Positions 12,120 to 23,217 of a stretch of 64,000 nucleotides of DNA are shown piece by piece (positions within the stretch are counted from its first letter, which is position 1; each line of letters starts with the position of its first letter). The translations under genes and the position numbers were made by a program. The notes under the pieces are model-generated. The model searched no databases. It saw only the letters and a list, made by a program, of their open reading frames with translations, and had not been told where the DNA came from. The DNA is from Adiantum capillus-veneris (taxonomy: Eukaryota; Streptophyta; Polypodiopsida; Polypodiales; Pteridaceae). Where the stretch lies: the NCBI GenBank assembly GCA_014529385.2, contig CM043957.1, positions 85,005,881-85,069,880 on the forward strand, given 5' to 3'.

Positions 12120-13310
12120 TTAAAGCATATCCTGTGTTAGTGGCAAATGATACTTTTTTAATCGACACCCACTAATCCAATTTGACATTTCTTCACCTGC
12201 TAATGTAGCAAGCTTGACAGCTCCACTTTGTGATAGGTCACTAATCACAAAGGGTCCCATCCCTCGCTTTTTAAGTTTCTTGGCATGTTGCTTCAAGGTA
12301 TAAACAAGTACATAGTCACCTGTTTTGACCTCTTTCGTGCGCACATGCTTGTCAAAAAACTCTTTTTGTCTTCTCTTTTTAGCATAGATTGAAGCTACAA
12401 CTCGTAAGCAAAGTTCATCTAACTTTTCAAGATCATCTACTCTTGAAGAGAGCTCATGCCCTGTCCATTCTAAGCGTTTCGCTACTCGTAGAGTTGGAAT
12501 TAAAAACTCTATGGGTAATATAGCATTTAGGCCAAACACCACGTTGTACGGTTTTGTTCATATCGATGTTTTGTAAGCTACCCTGTATGACCATAGTGTT
12601 AAGTATAACTGCTGATACCAGTCTGCCCTTGACTCTGATACAATTTTAGTCAAAATAGTGCAGTGTTTTATTTGTGGCCTCAGCAGGTCCATTGGCATGT
12701 GGATGATATGGAGCAGATTTTCTATGTATGACCATGAATTCCTCTAGCAGATATTCAATGACTTCATTAAGAAAATGTGTTCCTCGATCACTGAAAATTT
12801 CTATTGGTAACCCGTATCGTACAAAGACATTCTCATACAAAAATTGTGCAGTGGTTCGTGCATCTACTTTTTGCGTTGCCTTGGCTTCCGCCCATTTTGT
12901 GAGATAGTCGGTAGCCACAATGATATATTGGGTATGGGCGTGATATGCAGGGGGTGAAATAGGTCCCACAAAATCAATGCCCCATTTTGCAAATGTCCTT
13001 GCTCCCATTATTGGCCATAGTGGCATCTCATCTCTCTTTATTGGCACCTTGGTGCGCTGACATGTGTCACAATGTTTTACAAACTCCTCAGCATCCATAT
13101 GCAATGTAGGCCACCATATTCTTGCGGTTAAGACAGTTTTTGTCGTCTTATCGCCTGAAAATTGTCCTCCACTTATTCCTCCATGTGCGTGTTCTAGAAT
13201 TAGTAGGTATTCACTTTCACATGCACATATTCTAAGTTGATTGTCCTTTCCCCGCCTATAGAGTTGGTCTCCAATTAAATTAAAATCGCGAGCCTTCAGC
13301 TCTATAGCCC
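12120..13310 (-). pseudogene. Integrase of element G
   Basis: Inserts the cDNA copy into the host genome. The zinc-binding N-terminus is at about 13310-13060: a degraded H-x-H-G-G-x-x-G-G-Q region followed by CDTCQ. The core (13104-12646) shows WGIDFVGPIS (first Asp), a YLTKWAEAKA stretch and SDRGTHFLNE (second Asp). The catalytic Glu position reads NGPAEATNKT. A stop follows, and the C-terminal part (12542-12120) contains the VFGLNAILPIE motif and a basic D-Y-V-L-V-Y domain ending G-C-R-L-K-K-Y. No chromodomain is visible. Frameshifts and stops make it inactive. Confidence 0.85.
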
Positions 13311-13663
13311 TTTTCCGTCCTTGTGGTTAAGAAATCAATGATATATTGACTCCATGCACGTGCAGTGTTTACCTAAAACAATGTCGCGTGATCCACTGGT
13401 CGTTTGGCACTACATAAAGTACAATTGTTAACATAAGCATGTGTGTCAGCATACATAGTTGGCCAATAGACTCCTAATTGTTTCAGTCGTTGGTGTGTTT
13501 TCATTGTTGAACAATGAAATGCACAATCTTGAACGTGTGCTTCTTCAAGATAACACTTGTATTCCTCCGGATTTATACATAATCATAGAATCTGGTCCGA
13601 GCCTAGATGATACAGTCGCCCTGCAATCAACTGGAAGTTTTTTGTTTGTCGAATTGTTTGTTG

Positions 13664-14255
13664 TTATGTTCTGTCTTCCTTGTTATCAAATCTACCTCCA
13701 AAGGAAAGAATACTAACAATTTCCTGAGACCATTTGGGTATCTTTTCAATATTGAAAAGATAAGCATCAGGTATGTCATCATCTATTCCTTCCGAAGCTT
13801 CCCCGTTTTGCAGCCTTGAAAGATGATCCACCCGTAGATGAGTTTTACCCTTTTTGACTACCACTGTGAAATCAAACTCTAGCAATATAGTAAACTAGCG
13901 TACAATTCTCCCCATATTGCATGGTTTATTTACCAGATACAAAAGAGCTTGATGATCTGTGAAGAACAAAAATTTGTTTGCAAGAAAATAATGCCGAAAT
14001 TTCTTTACAGCATAAATTATTCCTAACCCCTCTCTTTCAGTGGTTGTGTAGTTCTTCTATGCACTATTTAACTGTCGTCTTGCATAACAAACTGGGAAAT
14101 CCATTGTTCCGTCTCCAGGTTGAGCCAGAATACTCCCAATTGCATATGCAGAAGCATCAATGTGAACATGGAATATCTTTTATCAATCTGGTGCTTTAAG
14201 TACAGGTGCTGATACAAGGTTTTCCTTAAGCTTTTGAAATGACGTTTCTTACTCC
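13664..14255 (-). pseudogene. RNase H of element G
   Basis: The minus strand translates, across several lesions, into the gypsy RNase H order: a D-W-T-E-E start, A-P-V-L-K-A-P-D, a conserved H-I-D-A-S-A-Y-A-I-G region, a T-D-H-Q-A-L segment, and finally the open part 13885-13664 with FDFTVVVKKGKTHLRVDHLS. Only one RNase H domain is seen before the integrase, unlike elements A, B and C. It degrades the RNA strand during reverse transcription. Confidence 0.75.
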
Positions 14256-15313
14256 TCAGTCCAATCGAAACTGACTAACAAAGGATACAGAGGTTGTGCA
14301 ATGACTGCATACATATATATGAATCTTCGATAATATCCGTAGTGTCCCATGAAGGATTGCACTTGTTTGGCATTAGTAGGCCTGGGCAGGTCTACTATGA
14401 CTTTGATTTTGTCTAGGTCAGTGGTTATCCCATTTCTTGAGACAATATGTCCTAAAATGCGGCCTTGCCTAACCATAAAAATGCATTTTTTCGGGTTGAG
14501 ACAGATTCGATATGTTCTGCACTTCTCAAATACCTTTCGTAAATGGTCAATATGTTCTTCTCATAGAAGAGAGTGTACACAGAGATCATCCATATATATT
14601 TCCAAGAATATTCTCAGGTATTCTTTGAACGCATGAGTCATTAACCTTTGAAAGGTAGCTGGGGTATTGGTTAAGCCAAAAGGCATAACTCTATACGCAT
14701 ATATTCCCCATTCTGTGGCAAACGCTGTTTTGTGTTGATCCTCTATTGCAATTACCAATTGGTTATACCCTAAAAATCCATCTAGAAAGGAATAAGCCCG
14801 TTTCCCAGCCACCCTCTCAAGTACATGTTTTGTGATCGACGAGGGATAATTATCTCTTATGGTGGCTGCATTCACCTTTTTGAGGTTCACACACACTCAC
14901 AGTTTTCCGTTCTTTTTGGGGACAACCACAATGGTTGACACCCAATCTATATGTTCGATTTCACAGATGAATTCAACATCCATCAGCTTGTCAATCTCCT
15001 TTTTGATTCATTTAGCAAATGTGTCATTATATGTATAAGGACGTTGTTTGCTAGGTTTGGCATCTGATTTCAAAGGAATTGTATGTTGGCATATCGATGG
15101 ATCAACTCCTTTGAGGTCTTTGTAGGACCAGGGAAACACATATTTATACTTCTTGAGAAGTTGTGTTAACTGTTCTTCTCCTTCAGGCTCTAAATCAGTT
15201 GCGATATAGACCGGTTGAGGCTTTTCACCTGGTTCCGCAAGGTCTATCTGTTTTGCATTTTCCGTCCCATTGTAAGATTCCTGGTTGATTTTTTCCCTGG
15301 CTGGTGGTGTCAT
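14249..15313 (-). pseudogene. Reverse transcriptase of element G
   Basis: The N-terminal part (15313-15008) carries the L-K-K-Y-K-Y-V-F-P-W-S region and the I-P-L-K substrate strand. The core (14896-14561) has VNLKKVNAATIRDNYP, a FLDGFLGYNQ motif (first catalytic Asp), MPFGLTNTPATFQR and the YMDD box at 14585-14596. The thumb (14476-14249) has GRILGHIVSRNGI and the QVQSFMGHYGYYRRFI motif. Stops separate the three open parts. The order is the usual one upstream of RNase H. Confidence 0.9.
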
Positions 15314-15328
15314 TATGATTTTTCTGTC

Positions 15329-16252
15329 CTAGATGGTGAATTTTTGATAGTGGGATGGTACATTCATGTTCCATTTTTCTGACTCCTCCTTACCATCACT
15401 TTCTCCCTCAGTAGTCCATACCTCTCGTATTGACTGTTTTAGTTCTTGGTATTTCTTTTTACGCTTCAATTTGGTCCACTCTTGGTCTTTTGTTGTTTCT
15501 TGTTTTGATTTTTGAGATTTTTTTGATTTTGTTTCCATTTTAGCCTTCCGTACTTGTTTTATTTCCTCTTGCGTCCGTTCGCTTCAAACTTTTGAGAATC
15601 TGCCTGATATTTGGTCTTTTACACAATCCTGTGCTTTGACAAGCATTAGATAGTAAGTTTTATCTTTTAACGTGGGCATAGGGTTCTCTCTCATTTTGGT
15701 TTCTTCGTGTTTTTTCCTATAGCGTTCTTGGCGTCTAGGGTGTTGATTGGCAAAATCATAAAACTTGATATTCGTTTTTTTCTCCCCATGCTCGCTTGAA
15801 TTGTCTGAACACTCGTTATCTGCATCGTTATTTACCTCCACATGCTCAGAGGAGTTATAAAACTCTTCTTGTTCTAGTGGTTCTACAATCTCATCTCCTT
15901 TTGGTATAAGACTTACAATGTAGTAGGGTAGCACATCATAGCCATCCTTATTGCAAATTTTTGTCGTTCGACTATCTGTAATGCTGCAGACATCCAATGT
16001 TGCTAGTATGTGTTCCCATTCCAAAGGTTCTAAGGCACCTTCAGAAAAAGGTTCCAAAATATAATCCTTGTCCTCAATAGCTCTTTCTAAGACGCATTCC
16101 TCTCTTTTTAAGCTCCCACAATGTGAAGCTCTGCACATCCATAGCTCTTTTTTTTTCCCTAACCATGCTAGGAGTTTGGACCCTGCCAATGTAGCTGAAT
16201 CAAACTCTTCCATTGGTGTCTGGTTCACATCTTTGTAACTATGGTCTTTCAT
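15329..16252 (-). pseudogene. Element G pol linker between protease and RT
   Basis: Two acidic or charged frames (16252-15584, 222 codons; 15538-15329, 69 codons) with no recognised domain. The first has an acidic patch around ECSDNSSEHGE followed by a basic HPRRQERYRKKHEE segment. This is a long spacer for a gypsy polyprotein; part of it may be folded and specific to this family. Confidence 0.5.
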
Positions 16253-16303
16253 GTGTATTTTGGTTGTAGTCTCGCCATGTCTGAGGTATAGGTGGTCGTA
16301 ACC

Positions 16304-16990
16304 TCAATCCTGGACCATCTTTAATTGTCTCATGAATGGTCTTCCCAAGATGATCTCGTAATTGTTCTTTTTGTCGAAAGCGGCTATTGCAAATGTATGC
16401 TCATACTCGATTCCGCACGAGGTGACAATTACTTTTTCTAAGAGTCCTAGAGGCTTTTCCATGAACCCATCTGCCAGTTGCAATTTCATTCTCGTAGCTC
16501 TCAAAGCCGATTTTTCCCATTTTTTCCAGATTTCTTTGGTGGCGATAGTGACTCCTACTCCACTGTTAAGAATAGTTTTGGAGACTACTCCTTGGAATTC
16601 TACTGGTAGCGTGGTGTTCCCATATTCTCCCTCGCAATATTCTCCAACCTTGTTCAAAGGTACATGCCTAGTGTTTAGTTGAGGCTTGTCCAATTCTCTG
16701 ATCCCTTCTTGAAGTTTTGAGGTGGGGTCTTTTACTCCAAATTTTTCTAAGCATTTGTCTACGGTGGTCCACATGTTTGGCCTTAGCCTTCGGAGTTCGG
16801 TTAATGTGATTGTGCATGCCACCGAGGTGGACAATAACTCAATCAACCCTTGTGAATCCATCACTCTGTTAGAAGAAAGTTTTTGAGATGGGATTTCTCT
16901 CAGCTCAAACTTGACTTCATACTCTCCTAGATAAGAGGGTAGAGTTTTTAGCGAGTCTGGTTGGCTATGCCCCGAACTAATTGATCCCTA
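16304..16990 (-). pseudogene. Aspartic protease of element G
   Basis: The polyprotein-processing retropepsin. The conserved region reads VVSKTILNSGVGVTIATKEI, with the catalytic Asp replaced by Asn (GAC to AAC, a C-to-T change on the plus strand), so activity is lost. The second signature is EIILGRPFMRQL near the end. The frame is open upstream of the first Met (16864) to 16990, where element A was inserted. It continues in phase on the far side at 26614. Confidence 0.8.
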
Positions 16991-18524
16991 TGATGGGGGC
17001 TTTTCAAAATCCAAGTTCCCATACCCCTCTTCTCTCTTCCCCACCCCATGGAAACCCCCTCTTAGGGAGGGAGTGATAAAAGACATTGGAAAAGTAAGAA
17101 AAAAAATAAAGTATGGGTATGTAAATAAGTGAGAAAGGTAAAATGGGCCACCCTGGGCCTGCGGGGCAGCCCATCCCCACCTTGGCTCCTTTTTCTTCAC
17201 TATTGTCCCGCCATGTGTCCCTTTTTCTTCTCCTCCACTCAAAAGGTCAACCCCCTCTCTCTTCCCCTTGTCCTTTCTCCTTTCTCTCTCCCCTCAAGCT
17301 ACCCCACCCTTGTCCTTACCAATAATGCACCCTAACTCACATGCCACCTCTCCTATCTTCCAAAACAGTATAACCCACCCCCCTTTTCTCTCTCCTATCA
17401 TATCCCATGACCCAAATACCCCCCTCTCTCTCTAAAGGGTTCCATGTCTCTTGTCCTGTAGCCAGATAACCTCCCCCACAGTCACATATACTCAGTTTCA
17501 CTGAAAAAGGTACCCACAGACCCATCCCCATCTGGTGGTTACCTGGTTTTTGTTGTGTTCACACACATCTGCACACATATTCACCTCTGAACACACTCCC
17601 CTCTCTCCCCTCTTGTAATTACTTTATTCTCCATGTCACCTCTCCTTTTCCCATTCACCCATCTCTCTCTCTCTCTCTCTCTTAGTCTCCCTCTCATGAG
17701 ACTGCTGTTCTGTCACATATACACACAGCTAGACAAGTGGGGCCCACAGTCACATGGCCTGTGTAGATAATGATTTCTTCATTTCTAAATTCTAGAATTT
17801 CTTCCCCCTCCTCCCCTATATAAAGAGGGGTCACCATCACACTAAGGACACACACACAACATCACCAGAGAGTACACTATGCACTGTGTGTGCCTAGCGC
17901 ACACACACACACCCACACCATCACAATCACCGCAGTCACCATGCTCGACTTGAGCATGACCTCTACACCCTTGGGCTATGGAAGATATAGGGTAGCTAAA
18001 TGAAGGATGATAACCATAACCCTTGTGCGAGTCTTCACCATCAACTCCCACCTATCCGCCATGTGCTCTACCACTCTCTCCCTTCTCTTTCCCCTACCCT
18101 ATGCTCCCCATTTCATCGCCTTATTCTCTAAATAAAGCTTGAGGTTTTGTGAGTATGTTTCTTGCAATGTTTTGCCCATGTGAGGTGTGCGGAATCGCCA
18201 CCTAAACCTATGTTTGGAGTGAGATTGTGTATGTGTGAAGGGTGTGCGGATTCGCCATCCTTCTGTGGTGCCTAAGTAATAAGCCGCTATACTCTCTCTC
18301 TCTCTCTCTAACTTGATCTCATTCCCCTTCCTCTTCACCATTACTCCCAAGTATCCATCTCTCTTGGATGAAAACTTTGTTATGGTGGTGTGTTGTTTGC
18401 GTCCTAGCCACTCAAAGCTAGGTGGTGCCCCCTGTTTACTTTATCATGTCAGGTTCGAGGCGCGCCATTCAGTCCCCGGTGTTTTAGAGGTTGTCGGGGT
18501 TCGGGGTTCACTTTGCTCCCGTCA
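16991..18524 (+). repeat. 5' LTR of element A
   Basis: It begins TGATGGGGGCTTTTCA and ends GCTCCCGTCA, followed by the primer site. It includes CT microsatellites, CA runs, a TATA box (about 17816) and AATAAA near 18131. Two copies of GTGTGCGGA(A/T)TCGCCA lie about 60 bp apart after the AATAAA. Length is 1534 bp. Confidence 0.93.
17814..17823 (+). promoter_or_regulatory. TATA box in element A 5' LTR
   Basis: CCCCTATATAAAGAGGGGTC contains a TATATAAA box. The same block recurs in the three other LTRs of this family (near 25452, 54386 and 62078), as expected for the Pol II start of the element transcript. The flanking CCCC and GGGG give it a small inverted repeat. Confidence 0.75.
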
Positions 18525-18526
18525 TT

Positions 18527-18544
18527 TGGTGCCCCCACTGAGGA
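18527..18544 (+). promoter_or_regulatory. Primer-binding site of element A
   Basis: TGGTGCCCCCACTGAGGA starts two bases after the LTR and begins TGG, as needed to pair with a tRNA CCA end. I cannot assign the tRNA from memory. Confidence 0.75.
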
Positions 18545-18599
18545 GGGCTTTCTAAGACCCTTCGGTTTACAATGGTGAAAGTGACGCCCACTATCAATC

Positions 18600-19290
18600 A
18601 TGGATGAATCGCTAGCAGGATTTGCTAACTGGACGACAGAAGAAGAAGATCTCCAAGCACAACTAGACGAACTCCGCATCTCCATCAAAGCTCGAGTTCA
18701 GGTGTAACGGTAATCTTTTTGTAGTGGGAGAGTCAACCAACACGCCAAACCTAGTGGATATACATAGGCCGAGTGCCAAGAAGAAGAAGGAGAAGGTCGA
18801 AACCATGTCCGCAACCTACAACCAACCCACAACAACAAGATGGAATGAGCTCTACAAAATAGAGAATCAACACTATTCTACTTTGAGAATCGGGTAACTC
18901 AAGTCATCGAGGTAATTATCACAGTCAGTTTCCAAGTTGCAGCACAGATAACTGAAGCATTGGCTCACACTAGAGAAACTAGGGATCTACTAAGTTTGTT
19001 TCAGGAAAGAACACCACCCTCTCCCACAAGCTTGGATAGTGACTAAGCACCTCTAAGCTTCACATGAATCAGTACAACCTACCTCAAGACATATCACACA
19101 TACCAACACATGTACGCTAAATCAAGGTAATACTGGACTTGAAGGCTCACTACCAGCACATCATCGACACCATGCTGGGTGCGGAGCGGGTTTTTGAGGT
19201 TCTGGCATCAGATCAGCCATTTGTCTTACCCTTGGTACAAGGCAATGTACCGTTTGAAGTTTTAATCTATGTCCTAGTATAAGAGGGTAT
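18600..19290 (+). pseudogene. Pre-gag ORF remnant of element A
   Basis: Upstream of gag, ATG at 18600 opens a short frame (MDESLAGFANWTTEEEDLQA at the start) ending at TAA 18705-18707. The homologous frame in element B is longer (55193-55456) and is followed by two more frames, also recognisable here in broken form up to about 19280. The N-terminus is acidic and helical-looking. Function is unknown. Extra ORFs before gag are known in some Tat-lineage elements such as Ogre, but I see no similarity I can name. Confidence 0.5.
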
Positions 19291-19366
19291 ACACGCCTAC
19301 TTGTAAAGAAGAAAAAAAACTTTTGCAAGTTAAGCAGTGTGTCTTTCTAGTTCTCTCTCAGTAGTC

Positions 19367-20170
19367 ATGGCAAGTGTAGCATTTCCAACATTTAAAGGAA
19401 AGAAGGGGGAGGATTTGGTAACAGACTTCCTAGATGACTTTGAAGTAGCATGTGTAGTGAGCAACAAAGATACGGATGAATCCCGGGTTAGACTCGTTAA
19501 GCATCTCATGAAGCTAGAAGCTAGATCATGGTACAATGCACTTCCACAAGCAACCAAGGACAACTGGGAGCCCTTAAAAACCGCTTTTAAGAGGTGCTTT
19601 GGGGGAGGTACCACTTCAGAAAAGTTGTGGGACAAGATGAGAGACTTGAAGCAGGAGGGTCTTTTAGAATATGCCACCTATGAGTCCAAATTTGTGGATT
19701 TGTGGGAACAGTGAGTTGAGTCACTGGCAAGGGGGGAAGCTGCACCCGATTTCCTAAAAAAAGATCGATTCGTGCATGGCTTATGGCCGCTTCTCAAGGA
19801 GAAGGTGAAAGGTAGATTCCCGGCTACGTAAGAGTTAGCCGTTGAGATTGTTCGCCTTAAGGACAAGAAGCTGCGAATGAAATCCAAGGTAACCGAGTCA
19901 ATAGAAGCAGGAACATCGCGTCAACCAGCAACTATAACAACCACCATTCCACCACCACCACTGGCTCTTGGGGTAAGAGATGACCAACAAGATATGTTGG
20001 CCCATATTACTGACCAGCTACAAAATTGGTTTGTCCACTTAATACAGCAAGGGAGGAGTCAAGAAAGAGATCAAGACCCTAGAAGAGCACGATGACAAAA
20101 CAGGGAGTATCACTGCTACAACTGCGGAGAAGATGGTCACGGTATGTACTACTGTCGCAAACCACGACAA
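19367..20170 (+). pseudogene. gag of element A
   Basis: The ATG at 19367 starts MASVAFPTFKGKKGEDLVTD. The capsid-like core shows LMKLEARSWYNALP with its conserved Trp and a W-E-P-L-K-T-A-F-K-R-C-F region. It is interrupted by TGA at 19712 (Trp in element B), TAA at 19828 and TGA at 20093. The nucleocapsid zinc knuckle CYNCGEDGHGMYYC (C-x2-C-x4-H-x4-C, about 20115-20156) follows the third stop in the same frame. A proline/histidine-rich linker then begins, broken by a 1-bp deletion relative to B. Confidence 0.85.
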
Positions 20171-20547
20171 AACTATAATAGAGGAGGTAGGAGGAACCAA
20201 TTGTCACCCCTAGAGAAAGAATGCCCCCACCCCGAGCACCAGCCCCACCAATACAAATTCTATGTCCACCCTAGACACCACCACAAGCATCCATCCCACC
20301 TCTTCCACCACCACCACCACCTGATTGCCCTGTAAACATCATAAGGCTAGAAGAGAAAGGAAAATCCGTAGTAGTGGATCCACCCAGAGCAAAGGAGAGG
20401 GACAAAGGTAAGGAGAAGATAACCTTTTTAGAACCACTTGAATCCATGACTGTGAAAAGAGCTAGGAGGGAGAAAGCTACACAATCAGATGATGAGAGAA
20501 GCATGAGAGCAGAGACTAGAAAGAGGCCATCCAGGCCACGATGAAAA

Positions 20548-21130
20548 TTGGGCATCACCGACTTCCAACTAGGGGAAAGTTCTAAACCCTATGATCTAAC
20601 ATTGAATGTGGCAGAGCAAGGACCGAAGATTACATGGCCACAACTGCTACATCTTGCACCTAAAGTAAGGCGACAATGGTCCAAAATGGTAAGTACAAGA
20701 CGCTCCAAAACAAAGGTAGCCGGAGAAATTTCGGGTTGCAACATGGACGACATCCTTCCAATTGTTGATGTAAACATAAAAGGAAAGAGGGTTTGAAACA
20801 CCTACATTGATGTAGGTGCACAAATCTGTGTAATGAGTGAAGCTATGATGCTTCAATTAGGGCTCGATGTTGACAGGACTTCTCCATGCAAGGCTAAGAT
20901 GGCAAACAATGCAAAAGTGAAGTGTGTGGGTGTGGTAAGTGCCGTAAAAATAAAAGCTTTCAGCACTGAGGTAGAGGTAGATGTTTTGTAATGCCTACTA
21001 AGGGGGAGGGCTATCCACTAATCTTGGGAAGGCCATGGTTGATGGCCATGAAGGAAAAACATGACTGGGGTACTGGCCTTCTACGCATGACCGATAAGAA
21101 AGGGGAGACAATCTACTACGAGATGAGGAT
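20548..21130 (+). pseudogene. Aspartic protease of element A
   Basis: Homologous to 57287-57740 in B. The active-site strand reads TYIDVGAQICVMS, where B has the D-G-G-A form, so a Gly next to the catalytic Asp is replaced by Val. There is a stop just before it (near 20796), a 1-bp loss near 20985, and the LILGRPWLMAMK signature at about 21021-21056. The family uses D-G-G rather than D-[ST]-G. Confidence 0.75.
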
Positions 21131-21379
21131 TGGCAAGCAGAAGCAAATGAATCTGGAAACATCGACAGATGAAACCACTAGCGAATCTTCCACTTCTGAG
21201 GAGGAGACCACATCCACCGACGAAAGTGACAGTTCCATTGATGTGATGGGTATCATTATGAAGGATCCGCAAAGGGTAAGCACAACCGGTGATCCATCAC
21301 CAAAAGGGCAACCCAATGAAGAGGAGAGCAAATCACCTGGCCTAGGAGGAAGTAGGTTGAAGGGTATGTTGTCTACGGA

Positions 21380-22330
21380 ATTAACACTTGAGGAGAAAGA
21401 TTGTTTTTTGCAAATGTTGATGGGATTTCCTAACCTGTTCATTGACAACTATGAAAGAATCACAGGCATTACAGTGGTGGAACATCATATTAAGCTGAAG
21501 GAAGAGGTAAAACCAGTTGTGCAAAAGCTACGACGACTGGGGGTCATACAAGAAACGGCACTCTTGGCCGAGGTAAGAAAATTGCTGGAGGCGGGATTCA
21601 TCTATCTTGTAGAAAACTCAAAATGGGTGTCACCCGTAGTGGTGACGCCTAAAAAGAATGGTAAGTGGAGGGTCTGTGTTTACTGCAAACCACTAAATGC
21701 AGCTACAAAGAGAGACCACTTTCCTCTCCCTTTCTTGGATGAAATTATGAATTAAGTAGCGGGTTTTGAATGCTATACCGTCTGTGATGGTTATTCTGGA
21801 TACTTTCAAATACGCATAGCCTTGGAAGATCAGCTAAAAACCACTTTTATCACTCCATGGGGTTGTTTTGCATACAGGGTTATGCCATTTGGTCTCACAA
21901 AGGCACCTGCCACATTCCAAAGATATGTCACATATGTTTTTCAACCGTTCTTTGGAACATCCATAAGAGTGTTCATTGATGATTTTTGTATATATAGCTC
22001 CCGTGTTTCACATTTAGAAAAGGTAACTGAAGGTTTCGCCAGGTTGCAGAGGCTAGGCGGGCAATTAAATGTGGATAAATGCCACATTGGGGAGAGTAAA
22101 GTCATTCTACTAGGCCATGAAACTTCAGCTAAAGGTATCAACGCCGACCCAAGTAAGGTGTCCGCACTCATAGCCCTACCTTCACCAACGACCGCACGTC
22201 AACTGGTATCTTTTCTACAGAAGGTGAGATACTTAAGTAGATTCATACATCTACTATCACAACTTGTTCTACCACTGCAACAACTCACTCAAAGATCAAC
22301 TTTCACTTGGGACGAGGAAAGCGAACATCA
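21380..22330 (+). pseudogene. Reverse transcriptase of element A
   Basis: The order is VQKLRRLGVIQE, WVSPVVVTPKKNGKWRVC, CDGYSGYFQI (catalytic Asp), MPFGLTKAPATFQRYV, the FIDD box at 21972-21983 (Phe in place of Tyr), LLGHETSAKGI and LVSFLQKVRYLSRFIH. The usual D-Y-x-P-L reads Y-C-K-P-L. A TAA at about 21755 replaces a Glu codon found in B. Domain order matches plant gypsy pol. Confidence 0.88.
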
Positions 22331-22835
22331 CTACAACAAGGTAAAGGAGGTCTTAGCCACCCTGCCAACTATCTCACCACCTAAGTGGGATGAAAAATTC
22401 TATGTCACCTCAAGTGTTGGTAATGACTCATTGGGGGTTGTTCTACTCCAAAAGGATACAACGACATCTTTCATGAGGCCAATCTACTTCTCTAGTCGAA
22501 TGATGACAGTATGAGAGAAGGGTTTCACCCATGTGGAACACTTAGTCCTAGCTCTTAGATTCGCAACTACAAAGTTTAGGTCATATTTGCTGCCTAAGCA
22601 ATTTGTGATTCTAAACACGGATGAAATATTTCCCTATGTCGTACAACACATGGATATGTCTGCTAGGATTACTAAATGGCTAGTTCATCTGCAAGAGTTT
22701 GACTACACGGTACATGTAGAAAGCACGACAAGGGCAAGTTTGGGGGGACTCATGACCTACCAAGTCTTTGAAAGGAAGGAGAAGCAATCTAAGGGAGGAG
22801 AAGTCCAATTACCTCTAGTACCACCGATGGTAGAA
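22280..22835 (+). pseudogene. RNase H (gypsy type) of element A
   Basis: Begins after the RT connection with FTWDEESEHHYNKVKEVLAT. It contains FYVTSSVGNDSLGVVLLQKD, an FTHVEHLVLALRFATTKFRS helix and a LNTDEIFPYVVQHMD strand, ending near TTRASLGGLMTYQVF. The catalytic residues of gypsy RNase H are weakly conserved (V-T-S-S in place of D-A-S), as seen when an additional RNase H follows. One stop (TGA near 22512) interrupts it. Confidence 0.75.
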
Positions 22836-22837
22836 GG

Positions 22838-23217
22838 AGCATACTCTCTCTACTTTGATGGAGCCTACAAGCGAGCGTCTGACAAAGCAGCTGCAGGCAT
22901 AATGGTCTTTGATGACAAAGGTATTCTCGTTGGGCCAATTGTTAGATTCACATTCTAACAATGAAGCTGAGTATGCAGCACTAACCAAGGGTCTAAAATG
23001 GTGCGTCTTGCAAGGTGTACAATGCCTTAATGTATTTGGGGATGCTCTACTTCTGGTAAGGCAAGTAAATGGAGCATGGTCATGCAAGAATCCTAGTTTA
23101 AGGACTCACTTAAGTGGTGTAAAAACCTTGTTGGGTAAGTTTGAAGAAGTTCAAATACACCATATCCCAAGGGCTCAAAACCAAGAAGCAGATGCCCTAG
23201 CAAGTGAAAGACTATAG
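22838..23217 (+). pseudogene. Archaeal-type RNase H (aRNH) of element A
   Basis: A second RNase H fold between the gypsy RNase H and integrase. It shows YSLYFDGAYKRAS (first Asp), SNNEAEYAALTKGL (Glu), NVFGDALLLVRQVNG (Asp) and PRAQNQEADALASERL (last Asp). A dual RNase H is characteristic of the plant Tat lineage. An 8-bp deletion relative to B shifts the frame near 22918. The frame closes with TAG at 23215-23217, a stop shared with B. Confidence 0.85.

Noticed and set aside
17129-17335. ORFs in CT-rich LTR sequence (also 24767-24973 and 18313-18555)
   Set aside because: They recur in LTR copies of elements A and B and are explained by LTR composition; no conserved coding start.
19330-19677. 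Minus ORFs antisense to gag of A and B (also 55941-56288)
   Set aside because: Shadows of the gag frame on the other strand, with no motif of their own.
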